A DNA stretch of 43,336 nt from an uncultured Clostridia bacterium (lineage in GTDB: Bacteria > Bacillota > Clostridia > Oscillospirales > Oscillospiraceae), in contig CALADI010000001.1 in NCBI GenBank assembly GCA_937890525.1, positions 1 to 43,336 on the forward strand, written 5' to 3'. Positions 41,803 through 43,336 of this stretch are shown here, piece after piece. Each line of letters opens with the position of its first letter. Position 1 is the first letter of the stretch. A program made the translations under genes and the position numbers. Under the pieces are notes generated by a model. It saw only the letters and a list, made by a program, of their open reading frames with translations, had not been told where the DNA came from and did not search any database.

Positions 41803-41816
41803 GGATTCGAACCCCC
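41789..41816 (-). pseudogene. tRNA 3'-end fragment (T arm and acceptor)
   Basis: Minus strand: GGGGG-TTCGAAT-CCCTC forms a T arm, followed by acceptor strand ATCCTCT, discriminator G and an encoded CCA. The rest of the tRNA is absent to the right, where integrase DNA begins. Identity cannot be fixed from this part; G73 with encoded CCA fits several tRNAs. The whole tRNA should lie at the far end of the element. Confidence 0.75.
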
Positions 41817-41851
41817 AGTAAATCTACCCAAAACCGTTGTGGCACAACAAT

Positions 41852-42922
41852 CTATGCTTTTTTGTTGTCATTTTCATTGTCACTCCGAGCGTTTTCGTCA
41901 GAAAAAAAGGCTTGCAAACGGACTACCTGATCGTTGATGTCCCTATCGGAAATCTTCGTGTAGATCTTCCGCATGGTATAGATATTTGACCAGCCGCCGA
42001 TCCGCATCGTCACCTCCTCTGAAAGCCCTAAATGATAGGCAAGACTTGCAAACGATCGGCGCAAGCCATGGAACCCCACCTCTGGTACCCCAATGGTAGC
42101 ACACATATGATTGATCCCCCGGAAAACCGTGTCGGGTGCTTGCTGAGTGATGCTTCCATGTCTCAAGGTTTTATCAACTCGATCAAGCGCCGCAAAAAGC
42201 GGCGGAATGATTGGCACAACTCTCGCAGAAGACTGGTTTTTATTTGTCTCCTTCCGCTTGAGAGCGTTTTCTTCATCGAGGACAACCGCTCCGGCTATAC
42301 GAATCGTCCCATTTTGCAAATTGAAATCCTCCCAGTCCAACGCCCAAATCTCCGATCTGCGCAGACTGGATAGCGCCAGCAACGCAGGAATTTCAAATGG
42401 CTTTCCCTTCAGAGCCTCCACAAAAACTGGAATCTGTTCAGCGGTTAAGAATGGTTTTTCTTTCACCGCAATCTGTGGCAGTCGTACAGTTACCTTCTGT
42501 TCAACTGTATCGTAGATCACAGACGCCATGAAACCCCAAGCGTTTTTCAGCGTTTTGGCAGAACATAGCCTCGCTTCTTCGTTGACAATTTTTTGCCATT
42601 TTGCAACCGAGATATCCCCGATCCGATAGTTCCGATATTTCTGGAAGCGGTGCTTCTGGATGATCCGATATCCCCGGATCGTAGACGGCGAAAGCACATT
42701 CTGTCGGGCGTCGATATACTCGTCCATCGCCTGATAGACCGTGAGACTTCGCCTCCGGGCAGGCTCATTCATGACGCCCTGCCGAATGCCAGCCTTGACT
42801 GCCATAGCCTCGGCAACGGCTTCATCTTTTGTCTGGCGGGTGATAGACACATCTCTCCCCTGCACCCGGACACGGCAATGCCACTTCCCAGATGGCAGCT
42901 TCTTCGCTTTTGGGTATTTCAT
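41852..42922 (-). CDS. Tyrosine recombinase / site-specific integrase
   Basis: A 356-aa phage/ICE-type integrase. An N-terminal arm-binding region (about 1-50, K-L-P-S-G-K-W-H-C-R-V-R-V), a SAM-like core-binding domain (about 60-145) and the catalytic domain (about 155-330). Catalytic residues: Arg188 in SLRRSE, His285 and Arg288 in HGLRRS, Trp311 in the position often held by His, and Tyr321 in RKIYTKI. It should insert the element at the tRNA 3' end lying 36 bases after its stop. The ribosome site is weak and distant (GGAG about 12 bases before ATG), which suits low expression. Confidence 0.95.
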   Translation of the reverse strand: MKYPKAKKLPSGKWHCRVRVQGRDVSITRQTKDEAVAEAMAVKAGIRQGVMNEPARRRSLTVYQAMDEYIDARQNVLSPSTIRGYRIIQKHRFQKYRNYRIGDISVAKWQKIVNEEARLCSAKTLKNAWGFMASVIYDTVEQKVTVRLPQIAVKEKPFLTAEQIPVFVEALKGKPFEIPALLALSSLRRSEIWALDWEDFNLQNGTIRIAGAVVLDEENALKRKETNKNQSSARVVPIIPPLFAALDRVDKTLRHGSITQQAPDTVFRGINHMCATIGVPEVGFHGLRRSFASLAYHLGLSEEVTMRIGGWSNIYTMRKIYTKISDRDINDQVVRLQAFFSDENARSDNENDNKKA

Positions 42923-42947
42923 TTTCTGTATCTCTCCATCCTATCGT

Positions 42948-42969
42948 GTTATGTCAAAGATGACATAAC
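42948..42969. promoter_or_regulatory. Perfect inverted repeat, candidate operator
   Basis: GTTATGTCA-AAGA-TGACATAAC, a perfect 9-bp palindrome 26 bases before the integrase ATG and in the divergent region with the small gene at 43109. Its minus-strand half overlaps a TTGACA sequence. A repressor bound here would block the integrase promoter and perhaps the rightward one. No repressor gene is visible in the window. Confidence 0.6.
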
Positions 42970-43039
42970 TTAGCTTAGTCAAAATCTGGTAATTTGTCAA
43001 ATCAATATCCGGAATTTCCAACATTTTCCAACAACAACG

Positions 43040-43075
43040 AGCCAGCCTTTTCACGCTGAAAAGGTTGGCTTTTGT
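43040..43075 (+). terminator. Leader hairpin/attenuator before the last gene
   Basis: AGCCA-G-CCTTTTC pairs with GAAAAGG-T-TGGCT (one G-U pair), then T4. It lies about 35 bases upstream of the ATG at 43109, so it would attenuate that gene or end an incoming transcript. Confidence 0.6.
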
Positions 43076-43108
43076 TATATCAAAAATCAAAAGAAAGGAA
43101 TGACCGAA

Positions 43109-43336
43109 ATGACTGTTAAGAAGTACATCGAAGAAAACAAGTCTCTCCCCCCGGCGTTATATGACATGGTGCTGGACACCACTCACATCTGGGACAAGGG
43201 CGCTTGCTACGGCTATGTGCTCATGGTCATGGATACCCTTGGATATGACCGGGAGCATATCGCTGAGGTGATGCACCATCTGCACAATGCGATGGCGGAC
43301 TACACCGTAGACGAAGCTCTTGCCAGATGGCGTAAA
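43109..43336 (+). CDS. Small acidic/helical protein of the element, 3' end missing
   Basis: 76 codons are visible and the frame is still open at the window edge. It starts MTVKKYIEENKSLPPALYDM; AAAGGA lies nine bases before this ATG, while an in-frame ATG at 43100 is too close to that site. His-rich helices (MHHLHNAMADYTVDEALARW) follow. No signal peptide or membrane span. I do not recognise the family. The gene is likely an early or accessory gene of the integrative element, facing away from the integrase. Confidence 0.7.
   Translation, partial: MTVKKYIEENKSLPPALYDMVLDTTHIWDKGACYGYVLMVMDTLGYDREHIAEVMHHLHNAMADYTVDEALARWRK

Larger units (their letters stand above)
41786..43336. mobile_element. 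Integrative element, one end (continues past the window)
   Basis: The end is defined by the tRNA 3' fragment/att core at 41786-41816 with a tyrosine integrase gene immediately inside it, a standard tRNA-targeted integrative element layout. A divergent small gene, an operator-like palindrome and an attenuator follow. The far end and cargo are outside the window, so phage, ICE or satellite cannot be told apart. Confidence 0.75.

Noticed and set aside
43100..43108. An upstream in-frame ATG for the last gene
   Set aside because: It abuts the AAAGGA ribosome site. The ATG at 43109 has the proper nine-base spacing.

Overview
The window looks like a chromosomal segment of a GC-rich anaerobic Clostridia, most likely an Oscillospiraceae/Ruminococcaceae-type gut bacterium. 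The signs are two perfect CIRCE (HrcA) operators, Firmicutes-style AGGAGG ribosome sites, many strong Rho-independent terminators, a cobalamin and an Mn-type riboswitch, lipoprotein-based ABC transporters, and protein families typical of gut Clostridia (DUF3783, C69 dipeptidase, large LplA-type sugar-binding lipoproteins, GH109-like proteins). The species assignment is inference.

Layout. 1-1.3 kb: 5' part of a tRNA-Ala(GGC) on the minus strand, then an MscS-type channel. 1.5-4.2 kb: CIRCE-controlled clpB. 4.2-10.2 kb (minus): a mobile-element-like block with a DnaB-type helicase, a Rep-like protein, a possible AT-rich small ORF, an unrecognised 446-aa protein, a complete ClpP-type peptidase, a soluble VirD4/TraG-type ATPase and a small membrane protein. 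10.3-16.3 kb (plus): a promoter, cobalamin riboswitch and terminator lead into a tetrapyrrole/corrinoid locus. It encodes a lipid-anchored CbiK chelatase, a lipoprotein with two NEAT-like repeats, a binding lipoprotein, a FecCD/BtuC permease and an ATPase. 16.3-19.1 kb: an AraC regulator divergent from D-lyxose isomerase and a PfkB sugar kinase. 19.1-20.3 kb: a DUF3783 protein and a CIRCE-controlled Hsp20.

20.4-34.4 kb is a carbohydrate-use locus. On the minus strand, one promoter leads into two CUT1-type permeases, a sugar-binding lipoprotein, a partial terminator, a TIM-barrel-like protein, an MBL-fold hydrolase, an unrecognised 814-aa protein and an MFS carrier. Divergently on the plus strand lie a membrane-bound AraC-type sensor/regulator and a GH109-like NAD-dependent oxidoreductase-fold enzyme. 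34.4-37.4 kb: an Mn (yybP-ykoY) type riboswitch and a P-type Ca/Mn ATPase. 37.5-39.7 kb: a NatAB-type ABC exporter. 39.8-41.3 kb: a C69 dipeptidase.

41.4-43.3 kb (right edge): an orphan VbhA-like antitoxin, two copies of a tRNA 3'-end sequence 148 bp apart, a tyrosine integrase and a truncated small gene. This is one end of an integrative element that continues past the window, apparently at a tRNA site that has been used more than once.

The points most worth following are the DnaB/Rep/ClpP/VirD4-like block, the surface-anchored CbiK under a cobalamin riboswitch with a duplicated B12-box-like sequence, the carbohydrate operon with two large uncharacterised proteins, and the tandem att remnants.
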